Below are positions 63,524 to 64,000 of a DNA stretch of 64,000 nt, piece by piece. A program made the translations under genes and the position numbers. The notes under the pieces are model-generated. The model had not been told where the DNA came from, did no database searches, and worked only from the letters and a program-made list of their open reading frames with translations. Numbering within the stretch: position 1 is the first letter of the stretch; every line of letters begins with the position of its first letter. Source of the DNA: JABDMH01 sp965223215 (GTDB taxonomy: Bacteria > Bacteroidota > Bacteroidia > Chitinophagales > Saprospiraceae); assembly GCA_965223215.1 (NCBI GenBank), contig CBDCVZ010000010.1, forward strand, positions 2,294,001-2,358,000. Reading direction: 5' to 3'.

Positions 63524-64000
63524 ATGCACCTAACCATTGCGGATACCTTTAATCGAGAACTGCCAAAGGATCTTAATACAACCAAGACCCGAAGACAGGT
63601 GTATGATGCCTGCTTTTCCGAAGTCAGGCCACGGCAGCCAACGGAGCCGAAGCTGATCCACACCTCTCTGGAAATGCTCCTGTCCATAGGATTGAAGGAG
63701 GGTGATCAGTCCACCAGCGAATTTCTAAACGTTTTTTCCGGAAAGAGTATCCTCAAAAACTCGGCGCCCTATGCCATGTGTTACGGTGGTCATCAGTTTG
63801 GCCAATGGGCTGGTCAACTGGGAGATGGCCGGGCCATTAATCTTGCCGAGGTAGTCCATAATGACCAACGATGGGCACTACAATTAAAAGGCGCTGGAGA
63901 AACACCCTATTCCAGATCAGCCGATGGACTGGCTGTATTGCGATCATCCATTCGAGAACACCTTTGCAGTGAAGCAATGCATCATCTCGGAGTACCCACT
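63524..64000 (+). CDS. selO: Protein adenylyltransferase SelO (YdiU/UPF0061), 3'-truncated by window end
   Basis: ATG 63524 opens a frame of 159 codons to the last base. SelO is a pseudokinase-fold enzyme that transfers AMP to protein Ser/Thr/Tyr residues and is linked to redox stress. Visible blocks: YGGHQFGQWAGQLGDGRAIN (about 85-104), ALQLKGAGETPYSRSADG and LAVLRSSIREHLCSEAMHHL (about 119-155). These match the N-terminal half of the roughly 480-530 residue family. The second block has ADGLAVLR where E. coli YdiU has GDGRAVLR. The C-terminal half with the metal-binding site lies outside the window. Confidence 0.93.
   Translation, partial: MHLTIADTFNRELPKDLNTTKTRRQVYDACFSEVRPRQPTEPKLIHTSLEMLLSIGLKEGDQSTSEFLNVFSGKSILKNSAPYAMCYGGHQFGQWAGQLGDGRAINLAEVVHNDQRWALQLKGAGETPYSRSADGLAVLRSSIREHLCSEAMHHLGVPT

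Noticed and set aside
63850..63990. Unusual ADGLAVLR in SelO suggesting a broken active site
   Set aside because: Variation at these positions (for example ADG) is known to me in other SelO proteins, so it is not evidence of inactivation.

Overview
The window reads as chromosomal DNA of a free-living, probably marine or detritus-associated member of the Bacteroidota, perhaps close to the Saprospiria; the genus cannot be fixed from sequence alone. The evidence is a SusC/SusD pair with its own ECF sigma and FecR anti-sigma genes, several DUF1080 proteins, a DUF6786 protein, a zinc metalloprotease of the DUF5117/DUF5118/DUF4953 type, Bacteroidota-like promoter boxes (TTTG and TAnnTTTG) and long TTGTATCTTGG-type intergenic repeats. 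No rRNA, tRNA, CRISPR array, transposase, integrase or phage gene was seen.

Layout. 0-5.9 kb: an unrecognised gene, pdxH, a repeat array, an APS reductase gene (cysH) with an SDR epimerase, and a TlpA-like thioredoxin. 6-18.5 kb: a secreted lipoprotein, a frameshifted AraC regulator, a VOC/glyoxalase pseudogene, a bestrophin channel, an ECF-sigma/SRPBCC/YCII/oxidoreductase cluster, a basic secreted protein, and a 1166-residue protein that I take to be a pyrophosphate-type PEP carboxykinase. 18.7-30.2 kb: a VCBS-repeat protein, a sulfatase, a DUF6786 protein, a secreted protein, a metalloprotease, the first DUF1080 gene and a CPC-type metal ATPase. 30.3-37.4 kb: three more DUF1080 genes with an exported FAD oxidoreductase and an exported Gfo/Idh/MocA oxidoreductase, all on the minus strand, broken by a second repeat array that mirrors the first. 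37.6-44.4 kb: ECF sigma, FecR, SusC and SusD, ending in a clear terminator. 44.5-56.2 kb: two enolase-superfamily enzymes, an amidohydrolase-2 lactonase-like protein, a giant VCBS/UnbV lipoprotein, a CBM9-like/PKD protein, an unrecognised helical-barrel protein and an exported RraA-like protein. 56.6-62.5 kb: a frameshifted His-rich beta-propeller gene, a double TIM-barrel glycosidase (GH5-like plus GH140-like) and a GH67/GH20-like protein. The window ends inside selO.

How it fits together (inference). From about 19 to 62.5 kb this looks like a large accessory glycan-use region. SusC/SusD would import oligosaccharides, sulfatase and glycosidases would trim them, and a set of enzymes with export signals (Gfo/Idh/MocA and FAD oxidoreductases, DUF1080 3-keto-sugar hydrolases, lactonase-like amidohydrolase, two sugar-acid-dehydratase-like enolase-superfamily proteins, RraA-like aldolase) could oxidise and cleave sugars outside the cytoplasm. 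That export of a complete oxidative sugar route is the most interesting candidate system here. Several genes (AraC, VOC, beta-propeller) carry frame-breaking changes, so either the genome is losing genes locally or the assembly has homopolymer errors.
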